DNA from: JBFHER01 sp041584055
GTDB lineage: Bacteria; Bacteroidota; Bacteroidia; Bacteroidales; UBA5342
Direction: 5' to 3'
Length of the DNA stretch: 22,566 nucleotides
Assembly: GCA_041584055.1 (NCBI GenBank)
Contig: JBFHER010000026.1
Span: forward strand, 1-22,566
Each line of letters begins with the position of its first letter. Within the stretch, counting starts at the first letter, position 1. The position numbers and the translations under genes were made by a program. Below, one piece after another: positions 13,798 to 22,304 of this stretch. The notes beneath the pieces are model-generated. The model ran no database searches, was not told the origin of the DNA, and saw only the letters and a list, made by a program, of their open reading frames with translations.

Positions 13798-14187
13798 TTG
13801 CAAAAACAGCAGGTATCATCCTTAAAATTATCATCCGAGAAAATATAATCCCTGAAAAAAGGAACGTTCTCTTTAAGATGAAGCCGGGGTACCTATGCCG
13901 CCAACCAGTAGCTGAATGTTTATCTGGGAACTCTGATATCTTAACTGACTTATGGTCGCATTGACCAGTATTGCGTAAAATGAGTGTATTGGGCGACCAC
14001 CTTGCCTTTTATTAGCACCCCTAATTTGCTTATTAATGCAAACTCCTTAGGTACGCACATGTAAAAGTTTAATAAAATCCCCCCTGCTCACCGCATTTCG
14101 GAAATGTGAGGGTCTTTGTGCATTTGAATATACGATGTGATACATAACATTGACACAAGACTATGGAAAATGAATACACTTACATGC
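13798..14187. other. 390-bp intergenic region with two hairpin signals
   Basis: No frame here looks like a gene. It contains a wide inverted repeat, tggtcgc (13953-13959) with gcgacca (13993-13999), and a bulged stem of nine pairs, ctcac-cgc-attt (14087-14098) with aaatgtgag (14102-14110). The second lies about 80 bp past the stop of the reverse-strand barrel gene and could be part of its terminator, though no clear T-tract follows. A small RNA cannot be excluded. Confidence 0.35.
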
Positions 14188-15567
14188 CTAAAACAAGTAA
14201 TTCAGTCCAATATATATGCCTGAATCACCGTCCTGTGGATCTACTGCCTGTCCATAATCGATTGCAATTATGAAATTCTGATTCATTGATATCCTTAAAC
14301 CAAGTCCATAGCTGACGTGCAATTTTTCTGCTTCTTGAAAGTTAAAGTAATTTTTAACATCCTGATCCCATATAACGCTGCTTTCCAATGGAGGAATCAC
14401 GCCATTTTCTCTTAAAACACTCTCAACGTCAAGCTTCTGAACAACTTGTCCAGCATCAACAAAACCGTTAATACCAAGGTACCATTTTTGATTGATGAAA
14501 TTAAAATGCACTGCCTTCCATCGTAGTTCAGCATTTCCATAGGCAAACCCATCTCCAACAACCCGATTACGACGAATTCCACGCATTGTTCTACCACCTC
14601 CCAATCCTTCGGAACGGGCACCTTTCATCACAGAGGTTGCAATCTGGGGTTGATAATAAAAAGGCGTATGCCCCGAAATCGTTCCCTGATATCCCAGACG
14701 ATAGGCAAAGCTAAGGTCATTCTTAAGAATCGTAAAATATTGACGGTGCGTTAAATTCAGCTTTAAAAAGGATGACTCAGCTCCTAAAAAAGATGGTGCT
14801 CCCAATATAAATGCCTCCGTCCATACCCCCTTCATAGGGTTTGGCTGATTATCTCTTGTATCATACACAACACCGGCTTTCAATAAAGGAACAAATCCCC
14901 CGTCCGCTTCTTTCTCCGAAATCAAGCCCCACTCCTCATACATTTGGTATAATCCCGGCACCTGCTCATGAGATGGGAGTAAGTTCTCATCCTTCCCTTT
15001 GTTCAGCTTATCCACATCCACTTTGTCGATATTGAAATTTAATAAATTAAATCCTGCAATGGCTCTGAACGATTTTCCGATTAACGGTATCTGTACATCC
15101 GTTTTAAATCTGAAAATATTGTTTTTCATCTTGTAAAACATCCTTGACCGGTAGATGTCATCCGCTTGCGAATCGTCGATCCACTGGCTGTTAAAAACAG
15201 ATTCATATCCATTAAAGCCGTAAAAGTCGTATGCTTCATCAGGCAAATAGCTTAAATCTGTTGTTATCTGTATGCCCGGGATTAAATATTCTGAGTCGTA
15301 ATAAAACCGATAAATCCCACTTCCTTTTGTGTAACGGGAAGCTTCTATATAGATGGAATGCTCATATCCTGGGAAGGCACTTCCATCTCCATAATCAAAA
15401 AAATTCACCAAACCGCCATACTGAAAGCCAAGATCTGTATCAAAAGACACTGCGGGAAGAACACCAAATCCCCATCCTGTTTTAACATCCTCACTTTTTT
15501 TTTCCTGTGCAAATGTTGCTCCTAAAGTGATGCAGATTGCAGTAAATAAAATTGTTAGCTTCTTCAT
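14188..15567 (-). CDS. BamA/TamA-like outer-membrane surface antigen without POTRA domains
   Basis: 459 residues with a standard signal peptide (KKLTILFTAICITLGATFAQ). The whole mature protein is strand-rich and ends YIGLNYLF with a terminal Phe. Near 345-365 it has GGGRTMRGIRRNRVVGDG followed by YGNAELRWK, the (V/I)RG(Y/F)-type motif of the Omp85 C-terminal barrel; here it reads MRGI. KAGVVYDTRDNQPNPMKG is another typical barrel stretch of this family. No POTRA repeats precede the barrel, so it is not BamA itself but one of the short Bacteroidota Omp85 relatives of unknown cargo. Located in the outer membrane. It has its own strong promoter, divergent from the ATP synthase operon; I see no functional link to that operon. 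Confidence 0.87.
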   Translation of the reverse strand: MKKLTILFTAICITLGATFAQEKKSEDVKTGWGFGVLPAVSFDTDLGFQYGGLVNFFDYGDGSAFPGYEHSIYIEASRYTKGSGIYRFYYDSEYLIPGIQITTDLSYLPDEAYDFYGFNGYESVFNSQWIDDSQADDIYRSRMFYKMKNNIFRFKTDVQIPLIGKSFRAIAGFNLLNFNIDKVDVDKLNKGKDENLLPSHEQVPGLYQMYEEWGLISEKEADGGFVPLLKAGVVYDTRDNQPNPMKGVWTEAFILGAPSFLGAESSFLKLNLTHRQYFTILKNDLSFAYRLGYQGTISGHTPFYYQPQIATSVMKGARSEGLGGGRTMRGIRRNRVVGDGFAYGNAELRWKAVHFNFINQKWYLGINGFVDAGQVVQKLDVESVLRENGVIPPLESSVIWDQDVKNYFNFQEAEKLHVSYGLGLRISMNQNFIIAIDYGQAVDPQDGDSGIYIGLNYLF

Positions 15568-15590
15568 ATTTTGTTTTTATCGGTTTATGC

Positions 15591-15621
15591 CAAAAGTAAA
15601 ATATATCTTTCACTAAACAAA
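15591..15621 (-). promoter_or_regulatory. promoter of the Omp85-like gene
   Basis: On the reverse strand TTTG (15621-15618), 19 bp and TACTTTTG (15598-15591) fit the Bacteroidota consensus. The ATG at 15567 is 24 bp past the box, leaving a short A-rich leader. This promoter lies inside a frame that would extend atpB upstream, which argues against that longer atpB start. Confidence 0.65.
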
Positions 15622-15723
15622 GTGCTAAATAAAAGGTTAATAATATCTGAGAAAAATTGGAAGAAAAATTTTATTCCCCCTTTTTTTTTGCCATTTTTGT
15701 TTGATAATAAAAATAAGAAATCG

Positions 15724-16833
15724 TTGAAAAAACAATACAGACATTTGACCCTTTTCCTGTTGCTGCTTGTTGGTTCTTCCTTACAGGTTTTTGCTTCGTC
15801 AAATGAGCATGAAGCTGAAGAGGAATTCAATGTGACGGAAATGATCATGCACCACATCAAAGACACGTATGACTGGCATATGTGGGATTATACCAATAAG
15901 GACGGTGAAGAGGTGGTTATATCACTTCCACTGCCTATTATCCTGTATTACGACGGACATCTGGATATTTTTATGTCATCCGCATTTCATCATGGCCATT
16001 CAGATGTGATCAGGCATGATCGCAAGTATAGCCTCCAGCATTCAAAAATCATCGCATCGAAGATAGACGGGTCGGGTGCGGAAAGTTCTCACGAAGCCAC
16101 AGAGCACGAATTAGAAGGACATCACGCCGAGGGCGATGCTTTTCTGGATTTTTCAATCACTCGCAACGTGGCCGCAATGATGATCAGTTGCATCATCCTA
16201 TTGCTTATCTTCATCACTTCCGCCAGACAGTATAAAAAGAACCCAGACCGGGCGCCCAGGGGCATTGCGGGTTTTATGGAACCGCTGATATTGTTTGTCC
16301 GCGACGACATTGCCATCCCCAATATAGGGCAGGAAAAAGCAGGACGTTTTCTGGGATATCTTTTAACTGTTTTCTTTTTCATCCTTATTAACAATCTCTT
16401 AGGGCTGATCCCATTTTTTCCCGGTGCATCCAATGTAACAGGAAACATTGCTGTAACCCTGGTTCTGGCAGTGATAACTTTTTTAATAACCAACCTGAGT
16501 GGAACATCGGATTATTGGAAGCATATTTTCTGGCCATCGGGCATTCCAAAGTGGATTTTACCGATTCTTGTGCCGGTTGAAATCATTGGTATTTTCACAA
16601 AGCCGTTTGCCCTGATGGTGCGTTTGTTTGCAAACATCACCGCAGGACACATTATTATTCTGAGTCTTATTTCTTTGATATTTATATTTCAAACAGAGTG
16701 GATTTCACCGCTTTCAATTGCGTTTGCTTTATTTATGAGCTTTCTTGAAATACTGGTGGCATTCCTGCAAGCTTATATCTTCACGATGCTTTCTGCTCTA
16801 TTTATAGGAATGGCAGTACAAAAACATCATTAA
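15724..16833 (+). CDS. atpB: ATP synthase F0 subunit a
   Basis: Proton-channel stator subunit in the inner membrane. No in-frame ATG exists before residue ~40; the TTG at 15724 (TTG AAA AAA CAA) gives 369 residues and a proper signal-like start (HLTLFLLLLVGSSLQVFASS). A TTG at 15571 would overlap the divergent promoter. After the signal is a ~105-residue His/acid-rich extension (HEAEEEF, FHHGHSD, HELEGHHAEG), which precedes the first conserved helix (near 135-155). The core is normal: MEPLILFVRDDIAIPNIG, FFFILINNLLGLIPFFPG, and TKPFALMVRLFANITAGH with the essential Arg near 290. Extended a subunits of this kind are typical of Bacteroidota. It is first in the operon, with no atpI before it. 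The start remains uncertain. Confidence 0.93.
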   Translation: MKKQYRHLTLFLLLLVGSSLQVFASSNEHEAEEEFNVTEMIMHHIKDTYDWHMWDYTNKDGEEVVISLPLPIILYYDGHLDIFMSSAFHHGHSDVIRHDRKYSLQHSKIIASKIDGSGAESSHEATEHELEGHHAEGDAFLDFSITRNVAAMMISCIILLLIFITSARQYKKNPDRAPRGIAGFMEPLILFVRDDIAIPNIGQEKAGRFLGYLLTVFFFILINNLLGLIPFFPGASNVTGNIAVTLVLAVITFLITNLSGTSDYWKHIFWPSGIPKWILPILVPVEIIGIFTKPFALMVRLFANITAGHIIILSLISLIFIFQTEWISPLSIAFALFMSFLEILVAFLQAYIFTMLSALFIGMAVQKHH

Positions 16834-16869
16834 TATTAATTTTATACGTAAACATTAAAAAGTAAAATT

Positions 16870-17076
16870 ATGACTGGATTAGAATTAGGAGCTATTGGAG
16901 CTGGAATTGCAGCATTGGCAGCAGCCATTGGTATTGGTAAGATTGGTGCATCTGCAATGGAAGGGATTGCCCGTCAGCCGGAAGCTTCAGGAAAAATTCA
17001 AACTGCAATGATTATCTCTGCAGCCCTTATTGAAGGTGCGGCTTTGTTTGCAATCGTTGTAGCATTGGTAAAATAA
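16870..17076 (+). CDS. atpE: ATP synthase F0 subunit c
   Basis: 68 residues forming the two-helix c-ring hairpin: helix 1 is Gly/Ala-rich (GAIGAGIAALAAAIGIGK), the polar loop is ARQPE (34-38), and helix 2 holds the ion-carrying Glu in ALIEGAALFAIVV. The Glu is followed by Gly-Ala, not Ser/Thr, and helix 1 has Ile where sodium-type rings carry Gln. This is the proton pattern. The ATG at 16870 follows an A-rich leader, 36 bp after atpB. Confidence 0.97.
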   Translation: MTGLELGAIGAGIAALAAAIGIGKIGASAMEGIARQPEASGKIQTAMIISAALIEGAALFAIVVALVK

Positions 17077-17085
17077 AAATAAAAC

Positions 17086-17580
17086 ATGGATTTAATTACT
17101 CCCGGTTTAGGATTGATAGTTTGGACGACGATTGTATTCCTCATCCTGCTGTTTTTGCTTTCCAAATTTGCGTGGAAGCCCATCCTTGGTATGGTGCAAA
17201 AACGTGAAGAATCCATCAATGAAAGTCTGAATGCTGCTGAATCTGCCAGAAAAGAGCTCAAAAATCTTGAGCATAACAAGAAGGCAATTTTAAATGAGAC
17301 AAAGCTCGAAAAGAACCGTCTCATTGAAGAAGGTAAGGCAATACAGGCTGAAATTGTTGCAGAAGCAAAAACGAAGGCAAAACTTGAGGCTGAGAAGATC
17401 ATCGCAACGGCCAGAAAGGAGTTCAGCGTTGAAAAAGAGAAAGCAATGGAAAACCTCAAGAGGGATGTAGCACTTCTTTCAATTGAAGTAGCAGGCAAGG
17501 TCATTGAGGAAGAATTGAGTTCAAACAAAAAGCACGAGGCAATTATCAATCAAATGCTTGAGAAAGCAAATTTTAATTAA
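17086..17580 (+). CDS. atpF: ATP synthase F0 subunit b
   Basis: 164 residues: one N-terminal membrane helix (about 8-27, LGLIVWTTIVFLILLFLLS), FAWKPILGMVQKREESI at the membrane exit, then a long charged coiled coil (35-130), and a C-terminal delta-binding part (VALLSIEVAGKVIEEEL). Forms the peripheral stalk as a homodimer. It lies 9 bp after atpE and 2 bp before atpH, in the same operon. Length is normal for the family. Confidence 0.97.
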   Translation: MDLITPGLGLIVWTTIVFLILLFLLSKFAWKPILGMVQKREESINESLNAAESARKELKNLEHNKKAILNETKLEKNRLIEEGKAIQAEIVAEAKTKAKLEAEKIIATARKEFSVEKEKAMENLKRDVALLSIEVAGKVIEEELSSNKKHEAIINQMLEKANFN

Positions 17581-17582
17581 GC

Positions 17583-18122
17583 ATGAATAGTAGCAACGTA
17601 CGGATAAGGTACTGTAAAGCACTTTTTGACCTTGCAAAAGAGCAGAAAGTTCAAAAAGAGGTATTGGCCGATATGAAGACCGTGCTTCAGCTTTTTAAGG
17701 AAGTTGAAGAATTCCCGCTCTTTTTAAAGGACAGGCGCCTTGTACCTAGTCAGAAAAAGGCTATTTTTCAGCAAATTCTGGGAAAAGTGGTTCATCCCCT
17801 AACCCTGAAATTTTTAAATCTGATTGTTGATTACAATCGTGAAGATCAGCTCTTTACCATGGCTTATCATTATGTAGAGATCTCCAGAAAAGATCTGGGC
17901 ATCAAACGTGCAGTGATAACCACCGCTGTTCCGCTTATGAAAACATTTAAAGCAGAGCTGACAAATGGAATAGAGAAAGAGCTGAAGGAAAAGCTGGAAC
18001 TGGAAGAAAAAGTCAAACCGGAGATTCTTGGCGGGTTTATTCTCAGACTTGAGGATCAGCAACTGGACGCAAGTTTGGCAAGTCGTTTAGAGAAAATTAA
18101 GGACGCGTTTATTAACGCCTGA
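17583..18122 (+). CDS. atpH: ATP synthase F1 subunit delta
   Basis: 179 residues, the normal length for the OSCP/delta subunit that joins the peripheral stalk to the top of F1. The N-terminal helical domain starts VRIRYCKALFDLAKEQ, with FPLFLKDRRLVPSQKKAIF near 40-58. The C-terminal part has KRAVITTAVPL and the conserved strand KPEILGGFILRLEDQQLDASLASRL-like ending, split here as PEILGGFIL and LDASLASRL. It begins 2 bp after the atpF stop, so translation is probably coupled. Confidence 0.96.
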   Translation: MNSSNVRIRYCKALFDLAKEQKVQKEVLADMKTVLQLFKEVEEFPLFLKDRRLVPSQKKAIFQQILGKVVHPLTLKFLNLIVDYNREDQLFTMAYHYVEISRKDLGIKRAVITTAVPLMKTFKAELTNGIEKELKEKLELEEKVKPEILGGFILRLEDQQLDASLASRLEKIKDAFINA

Positions 18123-18154
18123 AAAGGCTTCATTGAAAATAATGATACATTGCA

Positions 18155-19726
18155 ATGGCAGATATAAGACCATCTGAGATATCAGAACTGTTAAAACAAC
18201 AATTGAGTGGATTTAGCAGTGAAACCAACCTCGAAGAGGTAGGAACCGTGTTGGAAGTGGGTGACGGTATAGCCCGTATTTATGGATTAACCAATGTGGG
18301 AGCCAACGAACTTGTGGATTTTGGTAAGGTGATGGGAATCGTTCTCAACCTTGAAACCGACAACGTTGGTGTGGTTTTACTTGGTTCCAGTGAATATGTA
18401 AAGGAAGGAGATACCGTAAAACGTACCGGCAAGATTGCGTCAATCAACGTAAGTGAAAGCATGTTGGGACGTGTGGTGAACACGCTGGGGGAACCCATTG
18501 ATGGGAAAGGATCTCTGAAAGGACCTTTTTATAATCTGCCTCTTGAACGAAAAGCACCTGGTGTTATTTTTCGTCAACCGGTCACTCAACCCGTTCAAAC
18601 CGGTCTTAAATCCATTGACTCCATGACCCCCATTGGTCGTGGTCAGCGTGAATTGATTATCGGTGACCGTCAGACAGGAAAAACAGCTGTGGCCATTGAT
18701 ACCATCATCAATCAAAGGAAAAACTTTGAAAAGGGTGATCCCCTTTATTGCATTTATGTTGGGATTGGTCAGAAGGGATCCACCATTGCAAACCTGTACA
18801 AAACACTCAGCGATCACGGTGCCATGGATTACACGGTGATTGTTTCTGCAACAGCATCCGATCCTGCGGCCATGCAGTTTTATGCGCCTTTTGCAGGTGC
18901 AACAATCGGAGAATTCTTTCGTGACTCAGGTCGCCACGCATTGGTGATCTTCGATGACTTGTCTAAACAAGCTGTGTCTTACCGTGAGGTATCTCTCCTA
19001 CTCCGCCGTCCTCCGGGGCGTGAAGCTTATCCGGGCGATGTATTTTATCTGCACTCACGTCTGCTTGAACGTGCGGCGAAAATAATTAATTCGGATGCGA
19101 TTGCTGCAAAAATGAATGACTTGCCCGAAGCGTTGAAACCCATTGTAAAAGGTGGAGGATCATTGACAGCACTACCTATCATTGAAACACAGGCTGGTGA
19201 TGTGTCAGGGTATATTCCTACAAACGTCATCTCCATTACTGATGGTCAGATCTTCCTGGAATCAGACCTCTTTAATTCAGGCGTACGACCTGCGATTAAC
19301 GTAGGTATCTCTGTTTCCCGTGTTGGAGGAAATGCGCAGATAAAACCAATGAAGAAAATTGCAGGTACCCTGAAAATTGATCAGGCCCAATACCGTGAAC
19401 TGGAAGCATTTGCCAAGTTTGGTTCTGATTTGGATGCTGCCACCATGGGTATTCTTGACAAGGGTGCCAAGAATGTTGAAATCCTTAAACAAGCCCAATA
19501 CGTTCCCATTGCTGTAGAGAAACAGGTTGCGATCATTTATTGTGGCGTTAAAGGATTGCTTAGTAAGGTTCCAATTGAAAATATAAAATCGTTTGAAGCT
19601 TCGTACATTGAAGAATTAGAACGTGAACACAAGGATATTCTTGATTCCATCGCCGCAGGCAAATGGAGTGATGATATCACTAAAATTCTCGAAGATGTTG
19701 CAAAAGAAATTGCAGCCAGGTTTTAG
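18155..19726 (+). CDS. atpA: ATP synthase F1 subunit alpha
   Basis: 523 residues, full length. Non-catalytic nucleotide-binding subunit of the F1 hexamer. The beta-barrel N-domain is followed by the P-loop GDRQTGKT (170-177), the conserved RRPPGREAYPGD and FYLHSRLLERAAK stretch, SITDGQIFLESDLFNSGVRP, and VGISVSRVGGNAQ with the arginine-finger region. It follows atpH by 32 bp and precedes atpG by 17 bp. The catalytic beta subunit it pairs with is not encoded in the window. Confidence 0.98.
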   Translation: MADIRPSEISELLKQQLSGFSSETNLEEVGTVLEVGDGIARIYGLTNVGANELVDFGKVMGIVLNLETDNVGVVLLGSSEYVKEGDTVKRTGKIASINVSESMLGRVVNTLGEPIDGKGSLKGPFYNLPLERKAPGVIFRQPVTQPVQTGLKSIDSMTPIGRGQRELIIGDRQTGKTAVAIDTIINQRKNFEKGDPLYCIYVGIGQKGSTIANLYKTLSDHGAMDYTVIVSATASDPAAMQFYAPFAGATIGEFFRDSGRHALVIFDDLSKQAVSYREVSLLLRRPPGREAYPGDVFYLHSRLLERAAKIINSDAIAAKMNDLPEALKPIVKGGGSLTALPIIETQAGDVSGYIPTNVISITDGQIFLESDLFNSGVRPAINVGISVSRVGGNAQIKPMKKIAGTLKIDQAQYRELEAFAKFGSDLDAATMGILDKGAKNVEILKQAQYVPIAVEKQVAIIYCGVKGLLSKVPIENIKSFEASYIEELEREHKDILDSIAAGKWSDDITKILEDVAKEIAARF

Positions 19727-19743
19727 ATAAGATACTTTTATAA

Positions 19744-20625
19744 ATGGCAGGATTAAAAGAAATACGGACCCGTATCAGCTCGGTTAAAACAACCATGCAG
19801 GTAACCAGTGCAATGAAACTGGTATCTGCAGCCAAGTTGAAAAAAGCTCAAAATGCGTTGAACGGCACGGTTCCGTTTGCTTCCAAGCTGGAAGATCTTT
19901 TAAGCCAACTGTTGTTGGATGAAGAAGTTGGAAAGCAATTCAATTCGCTAAACAAAAAGGGAGAAGGCAATAAAGTGGCCATCGTGCTGATTTCATCCAA
20001 CAGAGGCCTTTGTGGTGCTTTTAATACGAACATTGTTAAGGGCGCAATTGAACATGCAAAAACGGTTTATGCTGATTATTATCGAAACGGGAACATCGAT
20101 TTTATAAACATCGGGTTGCAAGGACAGAAACAAATGAAAACCCGTAAGGAGGTCCTTTCTTTTAGCGACAATGAGATCCTTAACGATCTGAATTATGCTA
20201 AATTAAGTGAGCTCAGTCAAATGCTTTACAATGGTTTTGTTGAGAAAAAATATGATGCCATTGATTTTGTTTCCCACCATTTTATTTCTGCAGGAAACCT
20301 TGAAGTAAAAGCCTCCGGCTTCCTTCCCATTGCTCAAAATGAGGATGAACCGATTCAATATCCCGAAAACCACCTATTTGAACCGGGCAAAAAAGAACTG
20401 TTGGAACAATTGATTCCTATTTCACTTCAAATGAAAGCCTTTCGCCTGGTGATGGAAAGTTTTACCTCGGAACATGCTGCACGGATGAGGGCCATGCATC
20501 AGGCCACGGACAATGCTGAAAATCTGTTGCGTGATCTTACTTTATCATACAATAAGGCAAGACAAACCACCATTACAAACGAAATTCTGGAAATCACAGG
20601 TGGTGCAGAGGCACTCAAGGGCTAA
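19744..20625 (+). CDS. atpG: ATP synthase F1 subunit gamma
   Basis: 293 residues, the rotor shaft. The N-terminal helix EIRTRISSVKTTMQVTSAMK and LVSAAKLKKAQ, the central VAIVLISSNRGLCGAFNTNI, and the C-terminal helix RMRAMHQATDNAENLLRDL and ITNEILEITGGAEAL are all diagnostic. It is the last gene of this operon; the next gene is on the opposite strand 38 bp away. A weak stem, aagca (20636-20640) with tgctt (20654-20658), lies just past the stop. atpD and atpC do not follow. Confidence 0.97.
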   Translation: MAGLKEIRTRISSVKTTMQVTSAMKLVSAAKLKKAQNALNGTVPFASKLEDLLSQLLLDEEVGKQFNSLNKKGEGNKVAIVLISSNRGLCGAFNTNIVKGAIEHAKTVYADYYRNGNIDFINIGLQGQKQMKTRKEVLSFSDNEILNDLNYAKLSELSQMLYNGFVEKKYDAIDFVSHHFISAGNLEVKASGFLPIAQNEDEPIQYPENHLFEPGKKELLEQLIPISLQMKAFRLVMESFTSEHAARMRAMHQATDNAENLLRDLTLSYNKARQTTITNEILEITGGAEALKG

Positions 20626-20663
20626 CGCAATTGACAAGCATTAGATCCGGGAGTGCTTAATAT

Positions 20664-21002
20664 TCAGTATGTTTTATTGAAATTTTGGATGAATGCATTT
20701 GAAACAGGTATCTTTTGAAGTTCATCATTGACATTGATCGTCGCCAATTTCTGCTTATTATCTATGCTTCTCAAATAATTTGTATTTAAGATACAACTCC
20801 TGTTCACCTTGTAAAAGCTGACTGTATTTAAACTTTTATAAAGGCGCCCCAAATTGTATGACGAGAAGTATTCGTCCTTTTCTACAGTGATGATACGTGT
20901 GTAATTACCTTCGGCATTCAACATTAAAACGTCTTCACAATCAAGGAACACATAGCCGTTTAATACAGGTAATTTTATTTTTGAATTCGTGCTTGTTTTC
21001 AT
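20664..21002 (-). CDS. stand-alone LytTR DNA-binding protein
   Basis: 112 residues consisting of almost only a LytTR domain: VFLDCEDVLMLNAEGNYTRI (18-37), FSSYNLGRLYKSL, FYKVNRSCILNTNYLRSID and VNDELQKIPVS. LytTR binds DNA through a beta fold. Most family members have an N-terminal response-regulator receiver; this one does not, so it is not obviously phosphorylated by a kinase. It may be constitutive, or controlled by abundance or a partner. It lies tail-to-tail with atpG and downstream of a terminator that separates it from the LuxR gene. Target genes are unknown. Confidence 0.88.
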   Translation of the reverse strand: MKTSTNSKIKLPVLNGYVFLDCEDVLMLNAEGNYTRIITVEKDEYFSSYNLGRLYKSLNTVSFYKVNRSCILNTNYLRSIDNKQKLATINVNDELQKIPVSNAFIQNFNKTY

Positions 21003-21015
21003 ATTTTTAAGTATT

Positions 21016-21055
21016 AAAAAAGGTCCAAATCAATCATTGACCTGAACCTTTTTTT
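21016..21055 (-). terminator. hairpin with T-tract after the LuxR-type gene
   Basis: On the reverse strand an 11-pair stem with one G-T pair (plus-strand arms 21016-21026 and 21044-21054) closes a 17-nt loop and runs into T6. It lies about 175 bp past the stop of the LuxR gene and just before LytTR, so it probably ends the LuxR transcript. A/T tracts flank both arms, so it could also work on the other strand. Confidence 0.55.
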
Positions 21056-21229
21056 GCATAGGTTATAAGCTGTAAACAGGAAGCATCCTGTCACATTAAT
21101 ACGGTTGAAGTCAATACAATATCATGCTAAAGTTCTGCTTTTAAGCTTATTTACATAAATAATCCATGCCCTTCGCAAACCTGTATTACAAATAAAGTAC
21201 ATCCTAATCGATCATAAAATACTGACCAA

Positions 21230-21931
21230 TCAGTATTTTATCAATCCAAATGCAATGGCGTATTTGATCAGGTCGCTTAATTTTCTGGTACCAAGCTTTT
21301 TAATGATGTTCTGTCGATGTGTACTGGTGGTTTTTTCAGAAATGAATAATTGTTCAGATATCTCTTTTGTTGATACACCATCTGCAATCAATGTCAGAAT
21401 TTCCTTTTCACGTTTTGTTAAGGCTTGAAAATGATGATAATTGGCGTTGAAAAAATTAAAACGAAAATCAACAATTTCCTTTAGGTAACTGTCGTCTTCT
21501 ATTTCATTAATCGGTTGGGTATAAGATATCAATGACTTTTCATCCCGATAAATCTTAGTCGTAGTGAAAAATAATTGAAACGGATCTTTCTCAGTCCATC
21601 GAATGCGTTGCAACGCGCCTATTGTCTTTCTTTTTTCTCCCTTTTTAAAAAAAGCAGGCATGTTCTGAAGAAAGAAGAGTTGGGATTTAAAATCTGTAAT
21701 CCTTTTAATAAAATCAACACCTAGTGATTCTATTTCTTCCATCGATGTTTGCAGAAGTTCAAGCCCGTTGGGACTCAAGAAATCCAGTTGAAGGGTTTCT
21801 CCATTGTTTAGGTGAAAAAATCCTGGGATCAGATCGTTTAAATCCTCCAGCGTAATAATTCCTTCCTCCTCAAGCATTGAGCAATAATTCAGTCCCTTTA
21901 AGTGCTGCTGTATGGCTTCATTCTCATTCAT
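21230..21931 (-). CDS. LuxR-type transcriptional regulator with PAS-like N-domain
   Basis: 233 residues. The C-terminal ~60 are a LuxR helix-turn-helix: LTKREKEILTLIADGVSTKE (169-188), ISEQLFISEKTTSTHRQNI and IKKLGTRKLSDLIKYAI. The N-terminal ~160 residues read as a PAS-like sensor (GFFHLNNGETLQLDFLSPNG, FQLFFTTTKIYRDEKSLISY) without visible ligand residues. No receiver Asp is present. Such short LuxR proteins with PAS-like domains are common in Bacteroidota. The signal and target are unknown. It is transcribed alone; I see no clear TAnnTTTG box upstream. Confidence 0.88.
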   Translation of the reverse strand: MNENEAIQQHLKGLNYCSMLEEEGIITLEDLNDLIPGFFHLNNGETLQLDFLSPNGLELLQTSMEEIESLGVDFIKRITDFKSQLFFLQNMPAFFKKGEKRKTIGALQRIRWTEKDPFQLFFTTTKIYRDEKSLISYTQPINEIEDDSYLKEIVDFRFNFFNANYHHFQALTKREKEILTLIADGVSTKEISEQLFISEKTTSTHRQNIIKKLGTRKLSDLIKYAIAFGLIKY

Positions 21932-22001
21932 CCTACCTTAGTGTTAGGGTTCAACATTGGTTTGGCTATTGTAAAATTAACAATTTTTAGGAATGATACA
22001 A

Positions 22002-22057
22002 ATCCGCCTTCGCTAAAGCTTCGGCGAGATACGATCCACCTTCGCTAAAGCTTCGGC
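22002..22057. repeat. twin 24-nt direct repeat with hairpin potential
   Basis: Units at 22002-22025 and 22034-22057 are 23/24 identical and carry the core cttcgctaaagcttcggc. The first unit can fold through cgcc (22005-22008 region) with ggcg (22023-22026). Similar cores are, from memory, scattered between genes in other Bacteroidota. Confidence 0.75.
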
Positions 22058-22086
22058 ACGTCAGCACGAGTCCAGCGTCGCGAACA

Positions 22087-22267
22087 GTGCTGGAATGTTG
22101 AAGTGTTGGGATGTTGGAAGTGTTGTAATGTTGGAAGTGTTGGAATGTTGCAATGTTGGAAGTGTTGGGATGTTGGAATGTTGAAATGTTGAAGGGTTGG
22201 AATGTGGGAATGTTGAAGGGTTGGAATGTGGGAAGTGTTGGAATGTGGGAATGTTGGAATGTTGAAG
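22087..22267. repeat. imperfect 8-9 bp tandem array (TGTTGGAA type)
   Basis: About 22 variants of the unit tgttggaa, some with an added g, run without break. Changes are mostly single bases (tgttgaag, tgttggga, tgtgggaa). The array is strongly strand-biased: almost no C on the plus strand. It is preceded by gcgtcgcgaacagtgc (22075-22090), which recurs as gcgtcccgaacaatgt (22295-22310) with 13/16 matches before a second short block. Confidence 0.85.
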
Positions 22268-22304
22268 TTAGGAACGTCGCGCGTCTCGTGTTCCGCGTCC
22301 CGAA

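Noticed and set aside
15571..15723. 51-residue upstream extension of atpB from a TTG at 15571
   Set aside because: It covers the promoter of the divergent Omp85 gene and lies before the signal-like segment.
16998..17549. 183-codon reverse frame opposite atpE/atpF
   Set aside because: Ser/Phe-rich shadow of the Lys/Glu-rich coiled coil of atpF.
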